A stretch of DNA of 64,000 bases from Microbacterium esteraromaticum (GCF_016907315.1 NZ_JAFBBS010000001.1:1612001-1676000), one strand, 5' to 3'; counted from the first letter of the stretch, positions 51,594-60,442 are shown. Numbers and translations: made by a program. The notes: generated by a model not told the origin, from the sequence alone.

Positions 51594-51653
51594 GGCGAGA
51601 AGTCAAAAGGGCACCGGAAACGGGCTCCAGCGGTGCTTTTCTGACCTCTCGCC
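51594..51653. repeat. Palindromic repeat family 1, copy 3
   Basis: This is a 60-bp hairpin with 23-base arms matching at 19 positions (GGCGAGAAGTCA... against ...TGACCTCTCGCC; GCACCG against CGGTGC) around GAAACGGGCTCCAG. The TTTT run in its right arm could also terminate transcription from the chaplin-like gene. Confidence 0.8.
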
Positions 51654-51782
51654 GACCTCCGGCAGGCCGGGCGACGGCACCAGGCCGATGGTCGCAAGGG
51701 CGGACCGACGGCCGCACCCGCCTCCCCAACCCGCGCACACCCCCGCAACCCGCGCACACCTCCGCACGCGCCGCACGCCCCG

Positions 51783-51840
51783 CCGAGAGGTCGAGAAGGC
51801 ACCGGAAACGGGCTCCGGCGGTGCTTTATTGACTTCTCGG
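51783..51840. repeat. Palindromic repeat family 1, copy 4
   Basis: This is a 58-bp hairpin with 22-base arms matching at 18 positions (CCGAGAGGTCGAGAAGGCACCG against CGGTGCTTTATTGACTTCTC plus GG). The centre GAAACGGGCTCCGG is nearly identical to copy 3. The 129 bp between copies 3 and 4 are Pro/Arg-type low-complexity, non-coding sequence. Confidence 0.8.
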
Positions 51841-51902
51841 TAGATGAACGGGACGGGAGGCGAGTCGGGACGGCAGACCGAGCCGAACGCCGGGCATGCA
51901 GA

Positions 51903-51934
51903 AGGCCCCCGGCATCCGGAGATGTCGGGGGCCT
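51903..51934 (-). terminator. Terminator of the rpsF-ssb-rpsR-rplI operon
   Basis: AGGCCCCCGGCATC (51903-51916) pairs with GATGTCGGGGGCCT (51921-51934) with one mismatch, 16 bp downstream of the rplI stop. It gives a stable GC-rich hairpin with a CGGA tetraloop. Confidence 0.85.
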
Positions 51935-51949
51935 GCTGGTGAAGCGGGA

Positions 51950-52402
51950 TTACTTCGCTGCGATGACCTGAAGGGTGATCACGGCGGTGACGTCGTCGTG
52001 CAGACGAACCGTCGCCTCGTGCTCGCCCGTCGTCTTGATCGGAGCGGTGAAGTGCACCTTGCGCTTGTCGATCGAACCGAGACCCTCGGCGGCGACAGCG
52101 TCGGCCACGTCGGCGGTCTTGACCGAGCCGAAGAGACGACCCTCGGCGCCGGCCTTGACGGTCAGGCGCACCTTGGTGCCCTCGAGCTTGTTCTTGAGTG
52201 CGGTCGCCTCGTCGAGGTCGTGGATCTGGCGGGCCTTGCGGGCTGCCTGAATCGACTCGACCTGCTTCTGGCCACCACGGGTCCACGCCACTGCGAAGCC
52301 CTTGGGGACGAGGTAGTTGCGGGCGTACCCGTTCTTGACCTCGATGACGTCACCGGCGCTACCCAGCCCGGCGACCTCGTTCGTGAGAATCAGCTTTGCC
52401 AT
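51950..52402 (-). CDS. rplI: Ribosomal protein L9
   Basis: This 150-residue bL9 binds 23S rRNA at the base of the L1 stalk. The N-terminal domain starts [18 protein letters not shown] and includes [17 protein letters not shown] long helix follows, then a C-terminal domain ([16 protein letters not shown]). It is the last gene of the rpsF-ssb-rpsR-rplI operon, 11 bp after rpsR. Confidence 0.97.
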   Translation of the reverse strand: MAKLILTNEVAGLGSAGDVIEVKNGYARNYLVPKGFAVAWTRGGQKQVESIQAARKARQIHDLDEATALKNKLEGTKVRLTVKAGAEGRLFGSVKTADVADAVAAEGLGSIDKRKVHFTAPIKTTGEHEATVRLHDDVTAVITLQVIAAK

Positions 52403-52413
52403 GTCGGTACCCC

Positions 52414-52668
52414 TCAGCGGCCAGCGCCAGCGTAGGGCAGGAGAGCCATCTCGCGAGCGTTCTTGATCGCCTTGGCGATCAGACGCTGCTCCTGCACCGA
52501 GACACCGGTGATACGACGGGCGCGGATCTTGCCGCGCTCCGAGATGAACTTGCGAAGCGTTGCGACGTCCTTGTAGTCAATGACGCCAACGCGGATGGAC
52601 TTCGCGGGAGCGGTGGGCTTGCCACCCTTCCGCGGCTTGCGGCGGTCGCCGCTCGACTTTCCAGCCAT
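52414..52668 (-). CDS. rpsR: Ribosomal protein S18, cysteine-free form
   Basis: This 84-residue bS18 partners S6 in the 30S platform. The core [20 protein letters not shown] and [20 protein letters not shown] is intact. The N-terminal zinc cysteines found in C+ S18 forms are absent; the protein has no cysteine at all. As the copy in the main rpsF operon this appears to be the standard S18 of the lineage rather than a zinc-starvation paralogue. Confidence 0.97.
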   Translation of the reverse strand: MAGKSSGDRRKPRKGGKPTAPAKSIRVGVIDYKDVATLRKFISERGKIRARRITGVSVQEQRLIAKAIKNAREMALLPYAGAGR

Positions 52669-52714
52669 GTTTCTTCCTTAAGAGATGAGATCGGATGCCG
52701 GTGGCATCCGGAAT

Positions 52715-53209
52715 TCAGAACGGGGTGTCGTCGCCGAAGCTGCCCGGAGCACTCCAGGCGTCAGCGCTCGAGGAGCCGGGCGTCGACCACGGCTCGTCCG
52801 AGACCTGCTGCTGCTGCTGCGGACGTGACTGCCCACCGCCGTTGGATGCGGCCCGCGTGACCTGTGCCGTCGCGTAACGAAGCGACGGACCGATCTCGTC
52901 AACCTCCAGCTCGATGGCCGTGCGGTTGTTGCCTTCGCGGTCCTGGTAGGAGCGCTGACGCAGACGGCCCTGCGCGATGACGCGCATGCCCTTCGTCAGT
53001 GAACCTGCCACGTGCTCGGCGAACTCGCGCCACACCGACGCGCGGAGGAACAGCGCTTCGCCGTCCTTCCACTCGTTGGCCTGACGGTCGAACGTGCGCG
53101 GGGTCGAGGCGATGGTGAAGTTCGCCACCGGCAGGCCGTTCTGCGTGTAGCGCAGCTCGGGGTCTGCGGTGAGGTTTCCCACCACGGTGATGACGGTTTC
53201 GCCGGCCAT
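52715..53209 (-). CDS. ssb: Single-stranded DNA-binding protein
   Basis: This 164-residue SSB has an N-terminal OB fold (about 1-110: [37 protein letters not shown]). A Gln/Gly/Ser-rich linker follows, then the acidic tip GDDTPF, which docks replication and repair partners. It lies 5 bp after rpsF and 46 bp before rpsR. Confidence 0.96.
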   Translation of the reverse strand: MAGETVITVVGNLTADPELRYTQNGLPVANFTIASTPRTFDRQANEWKDGEALFLRASVWREFAEHVAGSLTKGMRVIAQGRLRQRSYQDREGNNRTAIELEVDEIGPSLRYATAQVTRAASNGGGQSRPQQQQQVSDEPWSTPGSSSADAWSAPGSFGDDTPF

Positions 53210-53214
53210 GAGCC

Positions 53215-53580
53215 TTAGGCCTTCGCGACCTTGGGCTTGCGAGCGGCCTTGTCGGCAGCGCGCTTGGCCTCGGCGGCGACCATGGCCTGTGCCTCTTCGG
53301 CACGCAGGACCTTGGTGCGGAACACGAGCTCGCTCAGACCGAGCTGACGGTCGAGCTCCTGCGTGGCCTCGCTGGTGGCGGTGAAGTTGACGACGGCGTA
53401 GATGCCCTCGTTCTTCTTGTTGATCTCGTAGGCGAAACGTCGCTTGCCCCAGATGTCGACCTTGTCAATCGAGCCACCATCGTTGGTGATGACCTTCAGG
53501 AACTTGTCGAGGTTGGGGGCAACCTGGCGCTCGTCCAGCTCGGGGGTCAGAATGACCATGAGCTCGTACTGGTGCGTCAC
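53215..53580 (-). CDS. rpsF: Ribosomal protein S6
   Basis: This 121-residue bS6 begins [18 protein letters not shown], with [20 protein letters not shown] in the middle and a Lys/Ala-rich tail. It is the first gene of its operon. The 120-bp leader upstream contains a hairpin that could be part of S6:S18 autoregulation. GGAGG lies 7-12 bases before the start. Confidence 0.97.
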   Translation of the reverse strand: MTHQYELMVILTPELDERQVAPNLDKFLKVITNDGGSIDKVDIWGKRRFAYEINKKNEGIYAVVNFTATSEATQELDRQLGLSELVFRTKVLRAEEAQAMVAAEAKRAADKAARKPKVAKA

Positions 53581-53700
53581 TTACCCACCTCCTTCGGACT
53601 AGAACGGCTCCCGGGACTTTCCCGGAAGCAGGAGGGTGTGTAGCACGTCATCTGTCGCGGCTTCCCGAATGGATTCCGGCGGGCAGACAACCACAACAGT
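53581..53700 (-). promoter_or_regulatory. rpsF leader with hairpin
   Basis: The 120-bp gap upstream of rpsF contains, on the minus strand, the hairpin CCGGGA-AAG-TCCCGG shortly before the AAGGAGG ribosome site. Another imperfect stem (GGAATCC/GGGAAGCC region) lies further upstream. Many bacteria carry an S6:S18-binding RNA structure here. A match to that consensus cannot be confirmed by eye. Confidence 0.4.
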
Positions 53701-55032
53701 CTACCGGATGGAAGCGGATGCCGCCGACCGCCGCCGGACGGGCTCTGCGAGCGGGCTCGGGGCGAGCGTGAAGTCGGCTGCCAGGGCATCCGGGATCGCG
53801 GCCTGCCGGCGGCGGCGCTTGAGCGCCGTCAGGGCCGCGATCACCGGCGTCATGAGCATCCCGGCGATCCGCCCCGACAGCGTGCGGTCGGCGTCCCCGA
53901 GCACGGTGCGTCGGTGCCACGCGGCGTGGAGCGGGCCGCCGCGGGGCGCCGGCACCGTGCGGGCGGGCAGTGCGCCGCGACGTCGCTGCGCGACGAGCCG
54001 GCGCACCTCGTCCCACCATCGCGAGTCACGCGAGTCGTGGAAGTAGTTGGTCGCCGCCCACCGGGCATCCGGATGCCGGAATCGCCGCGCCACGACATCG
54101 TCAGCCGATCCGAGCAGGCCGCTGTGCTCGAAGACGTGGTTGAGCAGATCGGGCCGGACGCCGAACTCGTCGAGCGCGATGACCGGCACCCCGGCCGCCA
54201 TGGCCTCGATCGCCGCGGTCGAGCTGACCGTGACGAGCCCCTCGGCGGAGGCCAGCGCCTCGGCCATCGGAGCGAACGAGAAGACGAGGTTGTCTGGCGC
54301 GTTCTCGAGGAGGTCGGTATAGCCGTCGCGCTCCTGGTGCGCCTCGACCTCGCCTGGCCGCGAGCGCAGCTTGACGACCACGCGGCGCGAAGGATCGGCG
54401 ACTGCGGCGAGACGCAGGATCTCGGCGATGCGCCTGCGCTCCTCACGGTCGGCCGGCACGAGCGCCTGGGCGGCGAAGACGAGGTCGGTGCCTGTGCCGG
54501 CAGTGCGCACCGATGTGGCGAAGGGCAGCGTCGCGAGCGCGACGGGAACCGTCACCCCCAGAGCACGGCCGAGGCGTGAATACGCGGTGACCTCGCGGTG
54601 CGAGTGCACCACCATCAGGTCGCAGTGCCGCCGGTACTCGAGTGCACCGCGCAGGGCCGGGATCGACATGCCCGGCACACCGCTGACCACGACGGGCCGG
54701 CGGGCGAGCCGGTCGATCTCGCGGCCGAGCAGGCGCACGAACGGCGCGCGCCCGGCGAGCACGACGACGTCGGGGGCATCCTTCGCGAGCCATCCGGCGA
54801 TGTCACCGAACGCGATGCGCGTGACCGACCCGGGGTGCTGCGCGAACCGGGTGCCGGCGACCGCGGCATCCCGCTGGGCGTCGCTCACGACCAGGGGCGT
54901 GTGCACCAGCAGCAGGTGCTGGCTGATGTCGTCGACCTGGTCGAGAAGATGCGCCGCCCACTTGACGAAGGAGTCGGCGTCGCCGATCGCGACGACCTTC
55001 AGCCGGGGCGACCGGCTGCCGGGAAAGGTCAT
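53701..55032 (-). CDS. Putative glycosyltransferase (DUF6716-like) of nonulosonate cluster
   Basis: This 443-residue cytosolic protein has the look of a GT-B/UDP-GlcNAc-epimerase-like fold: LKVVAIGDADSFVKWAAHLL at the start and a C-terminal nucleotide-sugar half with VTVSSTAAIEAMAAGVPVIA (about 290-310). I think it belongs to the DUF6716 putative glycosyltransferases that accompany NeuB in actinobacteria; this is from memory, not a search. It overlaps neuB by 4 bp (ATGA). Transfer or polymerisation of a sialic-type sugar is inferred. Confidence 0.65.
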   Translation of the reverse strand: MTFPGSRSPRLKVVAIGDADSFVKWAAHLLDQVDDISQHLLLVHTPLVVSDAQRDAAVAGTRFAQHPGSVTRIAFGDIAGWLAKDAPDVVVLAGRAPFVRLLGREIDRLARRPVVVSGVPGMSIPALRGALEYRRHCDLMVVHSHREVTAYSRLGRALGVTVPVALATLPFATSVRTAGTGTDLVFAAQALVPADREERRRIAEILRLAAVADPSRRVVVKLRSRPGEVEAHQERDGYTDLLENAPDNLVFSFAPMAEALASAEGLVTVSSTAAIEAMAAGVPVIALDEFGVRPDLLNHVFEHSGLLGSADDVVARRFRHPDARWAATNYFHDSRDSRWWDEVRRLVAQRRRGALPARTVPAPRGGPLHAAWHRRTVLGDADRTLSGRIAGMLMTPVIAALTALKRRRRQAAIPDALAADFTLAPSPLAEPVRRRSAASASIR

Positions 55033-55901
55033 GCGCCGACGCGGCGCAGCTTCGCCATGGGCGCGAGCTCGCCGGGGTAGACGCGCTTGACGCCGTCGCC
55101 GAGCGCCTCTTCGATGACGCGGATGTCGCGCACCAGCCGCTCGAGTCCAGCGGGTTCGAGCGATGCCGCATGGTCGGATCCCCACATCGCGCGGTCGAGC
55201 GTGATGTGGCGTTCGACGGCCACAGCGCCCAGTGCGACCGCGGCGAGCGAGATCTGCAGGCCCCGTTCGTGGCCCGAGTAGCCGACGGGCACGCCGGCGT
55301 AGCGGTCTCGCAGGGTGCCGATCATCTTCAGGTTCGCCTCGCCGGACTCCATCGGGTACGTCGAGGTGGCGTGCATGAGGATCGTTCGGTCGGTGCCGAG
55401 GGTCTCGAGCGCCTGGTCGATCTGCTCGATGGTCGACATGCCGGTGGAGAGGATGACGGGCTTGCCGGTCTCTCGCAGCGTCTGCAGCAACTCGGTGTCG
55501 GTGAGGCTGGCGGATGCCACCTTGTGCGCGACCACGCCCAGGCCTTCGAGGAATTCGACGCTCGGCACGTCCCACGGCGAGGCGAACCAGTCGAGCCCTG
55601 CCATGGTGGCGTGGTCGCCGATCTCGATGTACTGCTCGCGGTCGAACTCGACGCGGCGCCGGTAGTCGAGGTAGCTCATGGTGCCCCAGGGCGTCTCGCG
55701 CGGCACGTCGCGCATGTGCTCGGGGGTGGCGATCTCGGGCGTGCGCTTCTGGAACTTCACAGCGTCGGCGCCGGCGGCACGGGCCACGTCGATGAGCTGC
55801 TTGGCGATCTCGACGTCGCCGTTGTGGTTGAGGCCGATCTCGGCGATGACGTACGTGGGTCGGCCCCCGCCGATCACGCGGTCTGCGATGCTGACGGTCA
55901 T
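55029..55901 (-). CDS. neuB: N-acetylneuraminate synthase-like protein without SAF domain
   Basis: This 290-residue NeuB-family TIM barrel condenses phosphoenolpyruvate with a 6-carbon amino sugar to make a nonulosonic acid. Motifs include VIAEIGLNHNGD, DAVKFQKRTPE, ASPWDVPSVEFLE, ILSTGMST and HITLDRAMWGSDHAASLEP. Usual NeuB enzymes have about 345 residues with a C-terminal SAF (antifreeze-like) domain closing the dimer partner's active site. This one ends right after the barrel, so either that domain is supplied otherwise or it is a distinct subgroup. It overlaps the downstream transferase. Confidence 0.88.
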   Translation of the reverse strand: MTVSIADRVIGGGRPTYVIAEIGLNHNGDVEIAKQLIDVARAAGADAVKFQKRTPEIATPEHMRDVPRETPWGTMSYLDYRRRVEFDREQYIEIGDHATMAGLDWFASPWDVPSVEFLEGLGVVAHKVASASLTDTELLQTLRETGKPVILSTGMSTIEQIDQALETLGTDRTILMHATSTYPMESGEANLKMIGTLRDRYAGVPVGYSGHERGLQISLAAVALGAVAVERHITLDRAMWGSDHAASLEPAGLERLVRDIRVIEEALGDGVKRVYPGELAPMAKLRRVGA

Positions 55902-56045
55902 GAGGACCTCCGTTTCCGGTCGTGTCCTCTGTGTCTACGTGCGCGAGGTGAACCTGCAGGGTCGCGCGGGTGACCGTCTGCCTACGCCCGTGCGACGAAC
56001 CGGGGCTCGCCGAGCGCGCGGCTCAGGCACCAGCCGGTCAGCCCG

Positions 56046-57209
56046 TCAGCGGGAGGCGAGCATCCGCTCGATGACCTCGCGCACCGCGCCCTCGCCGCCG
56101 CGCCGGGTGAGCACGATGCGCGCGGCGGCCTTCACGGCAGGGTGCGCATCGGCCACCGCGATCGGCCAGCCGACGACACCGAAGGCTCCGAGGTCGTTCA
56201 CGTCGTTGCCGACGTAGGCGATGTCGGCGAGCGCGACGTCGTTCTCGGAGGCCCAGCGGGTGAGCGCCGCAGCCTTGTTGTCGATGCCGTGCAGAACCGG
56301 CAGCTGCAGCTTCTCGGCCCTGCGCGCGACGACCGGGTTCAGCTCGGTGGAGAGGATCAGCATCGGGATGCCCGCTCGCCGCAGCAGTGAGACGCCCATG
56401 CCGTCTTCGCGGCTCACCCGCACGGACTCGCGACCGTCGGTGTCGACGGTCGCCGTGTCGTCGGTGTGCACTCCGTCGAAGTCGGTCACGAGCACGGATG
56501 CCGGGATCGGGGCATCCGCCGATGCGCCGAGCGCGGCGAGCGCGCCGGCGACGGCGAGCTGGTGCTCGTCGTCGATCTCGATGGCCGACGCCTCGGGCAC
56601 CTCGACGATGCCGATGCGTCCGAAGAACCTGTGGCCTGCCGTGCGGAAGCCGTCGGCGGTGAAGGCGTAGAAGGCGCCGGTCTCGAGATAGTGCGGCTCG
56701 CGGTCCTGCCGGCGGGGGCGGTGCGTGGAGTCGTGGTTGATGGCGGCGGCGTGCTGATCGGCATCCCGTCGCCAGAGGAATCCGTAGGTCTCGAAGGCCG
56801 AGAAGACGCTGTCGAACCGGTCGGCGGCGATGTGCGCGACCGCCTCGGCGATGCCCTCGCGGGGGATGAACGGCGAGGTGGCCTGCACGAACACCACGGT
56901 GCCGACGTCCAGGCCGTCTGCGGCGAGAACGTCGAGCGTGTGCAGCAGCGCGCTCTCGGAGGTGGCGGTGTCGCCCGACAGCTCGGCGGGGCGGGCGACC
57001 ACCCGCGCACCGGCGGCCTCGGCGATGCGGGTGATCTCGGCGTCGTCGGTGCTGACGACCACGAGGTCGACCCCGTCCGCTGCCGTGCAGGAGCGCACGG
57101 CACGCTCGATCAGCGGCATGCCTCCCACGCGGCGCAGGTTCTTGCCTGGCACGCCCTTCGATCCACCTCGTGCGGGGATGATCGCGACGGTGAGCGCGTT
57201 CTCGGTCAT
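56046..57209 (-). CDS. neuA: CMP-nonulosonate cytidylyltransferase fused to HAD phosphatase
   Basis: This 387-residue bifunctional protein has an N-terminal NeuA-like cytidylyltransferase (about 1-225; IIPARGGSKGVPGKNL, then QATSPF). The C-terminal HAD phosphatase of the KdsC type (about 238-387) starts DFDGVHTDD and includes LSTELNPVVARRAEKL and YVGNDVNDLGAF. The first half activates a nonulosonic acid with CTP; the second could dephosphorylate the 9-phosphate precursor. Its stop overlaps the start region of the upstream transferase by 4 bp. A 144-bp gap to neuB shows nothing recognisable. Confidence 0.88.
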   Translation of the reverse strand: MTENALTVAIIPARGGSKGVPGKNLRRVGGMPLIERAVRSCTAADGVDLVVVSTDDAEITRIAEAAGARVVARPAELSGDTATSESALLHTLDVLAADGLDVGTVVFVQATSPFIPREGIAEAVAHIAADRFDSVFSAFETYGFLWRRDADQHAAAINHDSTHRPRRQDREPHYLETGAFYAFTADGFRTAGHRFFGRIGIVEVPEASAIEIDDEHQLAVAGALAALGASADAPIPASVLVTDFDGVHTDDTATVDTDGRESVRVSREDGMGVSLLRRAGIPMLILSTELNPVVARRAEKLQLPVLHGIDNKAAALTRWASENDVALADIAYVGNDVNDLGAFGVVGWPIAVADAHPAVKAAARIVLTRRGGEGAVREVIERMLASR

Positions 57210-58564
57210 CGGCCGGTCGCCGCCTTCCAGACTCTGCGTGCACGGCGCTTCGCGCCGGCTGCGGTGAGCCGCAGCTCTTCCCAGCGTCCCACTCCCCCGG
57301 CCGATCCGCCCGCACGCTGCGGCAGTGTCGGCGCCGGCGCACCCGGCAGATCCAGCCTCCGCAGCCGCGACGCGGGCACGAGGCGCTCGCGCTCATCGGG
57401 GGTCAGGCGTTCGAGCACGGGGACGGCCCTGGCGCGAAGATGGGTCACGATCTCGGGCTGCATCGCGTAGCCGACCGCGTCGACGAGCCCCTGAAGATCG
57501 ACGGGGTCGACACGCCTCTCGAGTCCGTCGACGATGACCGCAGGCACCCGGTTGCTGTTCTCGAAGGGCGCCAGTCGCGCGAGCACGGTGCCGGTTCCGA
57601 CGGCATGAGCCGGGATGCCGAAGACCTCCCGCACCGTCGGCAGCGCGGTCGAGAAGCCGGCGATCACGGCCATGGCCCCGAGGCGGTGCGCGACGAACTC
57701 GGCCGGCTGGTCGCCGGCGTATGTGGCGAAATCGAGCCCGAGAGCGGATGCCCGTCTCGCCAGTGCCTCAGACAGCGCCGGCGGAGCGGACGGGTGCGGT
57801 TTGAACACGATGCGCCGCGCCCCGGCATCCGCCGCCCTCTCCACCATCCGCACCTGCAGGGCGGTCTCCTCCTCGGCGCTGACCAGTCCGAGCGCGGAGA
57901 GGTACTGTCCGAGCACGAGCGCCGTGGCAGTCGCGGGGTCGACGAGGGCATCGAGCAGGGCATCCGGCTGCGCCTCGCCCGCCTCGCGCAGCACCCGGCC
58001 GAACTCGGCGACCGCGACCGGCACCCGAGCCGCCCCCGTCTCGGCGAAGACGAGCGGGGCGACGCCGGGCACGACATCGGGATACACGACGCGGGAGACG
58101 CGCTCGGTGAGCTGCCGGGGCAGCTGGTCACGGATCGGCGAGTAGGTCATGAGCCCGTCGCCGATCACGCCCAGCTCGGCCTGCGAGAACAGCGCCATCA
58201 GGGTGCGCGCCGGGGCGACCTGCGGCGACTGCACGAAGAGCTCGAGCCGCGCGTCGCCGAGGTTCCACGCCCGCCGGAAGAGCCGCTCGAGCATCGGCAG
58301 ATCCTGTTCGTCGGGCTGCCAGGTGGTCGGATGCAGCGGGTCGAGCACCGGGTTCAGCGGCTCGATGCGCTCGAATCGCGCTCGCAGGGGCGTCAGCCGT
58401 GGCACCTCCTCGAGATCGTGCGCGGTCTCAGGAACCTTCGCCGTGTTCATCGGAATGAGGATGCGCTCGTGCGCTTCTCCCAGCAGACCCGCGTCGATCG
58501 CCGCCGCGGCCGTCATCAATCCATATGTGCTGTGCAGGGCGAACAGCTGGATCGTGCGGGTCAT
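57206..58564 (-). CDS. Polysialyltransferase-family protein
   Basis: This 452-residue protein resembles the bacterial alpha-2,8-polysialyltransferase family (PF07388-like): TIQLFALHSTYGLMTAAAAI at the start, GDGLMTYSPIRDQLP, VFKPHPSAPP (about 270) and GFSTALPTVREVFG (about 320), which correspond to the CMP-binding region. It probably adds or polymerises a sialic-type residue on a surface glycan. It is coupled by 4-bp overlaps to the genes on both sides. Confidence 0.78.
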   Translation of the reverse strand: MTRTIQLFALHSTYGLMTAAAAIDAGLLGEAHERILIPMNTAKVPETAHDLEEVPRLTPLRARFERIEPLNPVLDPLHPTTWQPDEQDLPMLERLFRRAWNLGDARLELFVQSPQVAPARTLMALFSQAELGVIGDGLMTYSPIRDQLPRQLTERVSRVVYPDVVPGVAPLVFAETGAARVPVAVAEFGRVLREAGEAQPDALLDALVDPATATALVLGQYLSALGLVSAEEETALQVRMVERAADAGARRIVFKPHPSAPPALSEALARRASALGLDFATYAGDQPAEFVAHRLGAMAVIAGFSTALPTVREVFGIPAHAVGTGTVLARLAPFENSNRVPAVIVDGLERRVDPVDLQGLVDAVGYAMQPEIVTHLRARAVPVLERLTPDERERLVPASRLRRLDLPGAPAPTLPQRAGGSAGGVGRWEELRLTAAGAKRRARRVWKAATGR

Positions 58565-59538
58565 GCGTGCGACGCCTCTCGCAGCACACGCGCGAGCACC
58601 CGGCGGCGCGGGCCGCCGATCCGTTCGATCGCCGCGCGCGCCTGGTCGCGGGGCAGGCGCGCCAGCAGGCTCAGGATGCCCGCCCGCATCTCCCTGCGCA
58701 CCGCAGGCTGCATGCGACGAGCGCGTACGAGGTGGTGCGAGCTCAGCGCCAGCACGCTGAAGACCGCCTTGGGCAGCATCCGCTCCGCCTCGCGATCGGC
58801 TTCGACGAGATCGAGCACCTCCCCGAGCGCTCGGCAGAAGTGCAGCTGACGCCGGTCGAGGGTCTTCGACAGCGAGTCCGACAGGCCGCGCCGGTACAGC
58901 AGGTGCGGGGCGTCGACGACAGCGAAGGATCGGGCCTGCAGATGCAGGCGCCAGATCCACGGGCGGTCCTCGGCCGTGAACAGTCCGTCGCTGAATCCGG
59001 CGAGGCCGCGGTCGAGCATCCGGCGGTGCAGCAGGCCCGCCCAGGCGAACGGATAGTCGACCATCGTGCGGTCATCCGTCGGCAGGATGGCCTCCCGCGG
59101 ATCGGTGACGACGCCCCGGTGCGTGAAAGGGGCGCGCACCAGCCGCCGCTCGAGCCCCTTGACCGTGACGTGGTCGGTGCGCACGAGGTCGCAGCCGAGC
59201 TCATGCAGGGTCCGGTGCAGCACCGGGAGCCGGCCCGGCTGCATCCAGTCGTCGCCGTCGAGAAAGCAGAAGGCGTCGCCCTCGACGTGCGCGAGGCCCT
59301 GGTTGCGCGCGGTCGCGAGCCCGCGCGGCGACTCGTTGCGGATCACCTCGGCGTGCGCGAAGCGCTCCGCGTAGCGCCGCATGACCGCGCCCGTCTCATC
59401 GCTCGACCCGTCGTCGATCGCGACGAGCTTGAGCGAGTGGTCGTCGACGAACTGCCGGGTGAGGGTCTCGAGCGTCGTGGCGATGAACTCGCCGGCGTCC
59501 TTCGCGGGCACGATCACGGTCATCGAAGGCGCGGGCAC
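58561..59538 (-). CDS. Family 2 glycosyltransferase
   Basis: This 325-residue GT-A protein has MTVIVPAKDAGEFI, the nucleotide-binding VAIDDGSSDETG and the metal-binding FLDGDDWMQPGRL, then a helical C-terminal region rich in Arg. It probably starts or extends the glycan of the nonulosonate cluster. GTG 59538 or ATG 59523 could be the start; neither has a clear ribosome site. It is the first gene of the five-gene cluster. Confidence 0.85.
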   Translation of the reverse strand: MPAPSMTVIVPAKDAGEFIATTLETLTRQFVDDHSLKLVAIDDGSSDETGAVMRRYAERFAHAEVIRNESPRGLATARNQGLAHVEGDAFCFLDGDDWMQPGRLPVLHRTLHELGCDLVRTDHVTVKGLERRLVRAPFTHRGVVTDPREAILPTDDRTMVDYPFAWAGLLHRRMLDRGLAGFSDGLFTAEDRPWIWRLHLQARSFAVVDAPHLLYRRGLSDSLSKTLDRRQLHFCRALGEVLDLVEADREAERMLPKAVFSVLALSSHHLVRARRMQPAVRREMRAGILSLLARLPRDQARAAIERIGGPRRRVLARVLREASHA

Positions 59539-59602
59539 CGGGTCATCGTGCCGGGTGATGCTTACGCGCCCGCGTCCGGCGGATGAACAGCGGGTGACGT
59601 CG

Positions 59603-60442
59603 TCAGCGCTGGACGGCGGGGATGTCTGCCCAGATCGCCCGCTCGGCAGCCGACGGCGCAGACGGGATGCGACCAGCGCCGTCGGGCTCGGGTATCGCGG
59701 CCAGCAGCGCCTGCGTGTACGGGTGCTGCGGGTCGGCCCAGAGCTGCGCGGTCGGCCCCGACTCGAGCACCCGCCCGCCGAACATCACGAACGTGCGGTC
59801 GGCGATGCGCTGCACGACGGCGAGGTCGTGCGAGATGAACAGCATCCCCGCGCCCGCCTCCTTCACGAGATCGCGCATGAGGGCGGCCACACTGGTCTGC
59901 GTCGACGCGTCGAGTGCCGAGATCGGCTCGTCGGCGACGAGCAGCTGAGGGCGGGCGGCGAGCGCCCGCGCGATCGCGATGCGCTGCTTCTGGCCGCCAG
60001 AGAACTGGTGCGGGAACTTCGAGACGGATGCCGTGGGCAGGCCCACCTTCTCGAGCCACTCCTCGACCTTCGAGCCCTCGGCGCCGCGCGCGCGGGCGGT
60101 GGCGATGCCGTCGGCGATCTGCTCGCCGATGCGGCGACGCGGGTTGAGCGAGGTCGACGGGTCCTGGAAGACCATCTGGATGCCGGTGAGGTGCTTCGGG
60201 CGGCGGCGCACGCGCAGCGGGGTGACCTCGCCGTCGAGGAAGCGGGCGGTGCCGCCGGCGAGCTTCTCGATGCCGACCGCAGCGCGGGCGAGGCTGGACT
60301 TGCCACTGCCCGATTCGCCGACGAGGGCGACGGTCTCACCGGCGTGGACCTGGAGCGACACGTCGTTCACAGCGACCACGGGCGGGTTGCCCGGGTAGCG
60401 GACGACGATGCCCTGAGCGTCGAGGACGGTCTCATGCGTCAT
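59603..60442 (-). CDS. Peptide ABC transporter ATP-binding protein (DppF/OppF type)
   Basis: This 279-residue ATPase has Walker [10 protein letters not shown], the Q-loop FQDPSTSLNPRR typical of oligopeptide/nickel importers, signature FSGGQKQR and Walker B LLVADEPISALD. A C-terminal zone (HPYTQALLAAIPEPD) matches the oligopeptide-type extension. It is the last gene of the peptide importer operon. Confidence 0.92.
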   Translation of the reverse strand: MTHETVLDAQGIVVRYPGNPPVVAVNDVSLQVHAGETVALVGESGSGKSSLARAAVGIEKLAGGTARFLDGEVTPLRVRRRPKHLTGIQMVFQDPSTSLNPRRRIGEQIADGIATARARGAEGSKVEEWLEKVGLPTASVSKFPHQFSGGQKQRIAIARALAARPQLLVADEPISALDASTQTSVAALMRDLVKEAGAGMLFISHDLAVVQRIADRTFVMFGGRVLESGPTAQLWADPQHPYTQALLAAIPEPDGAGRIPSAPSAAERAIWADIPAVQR

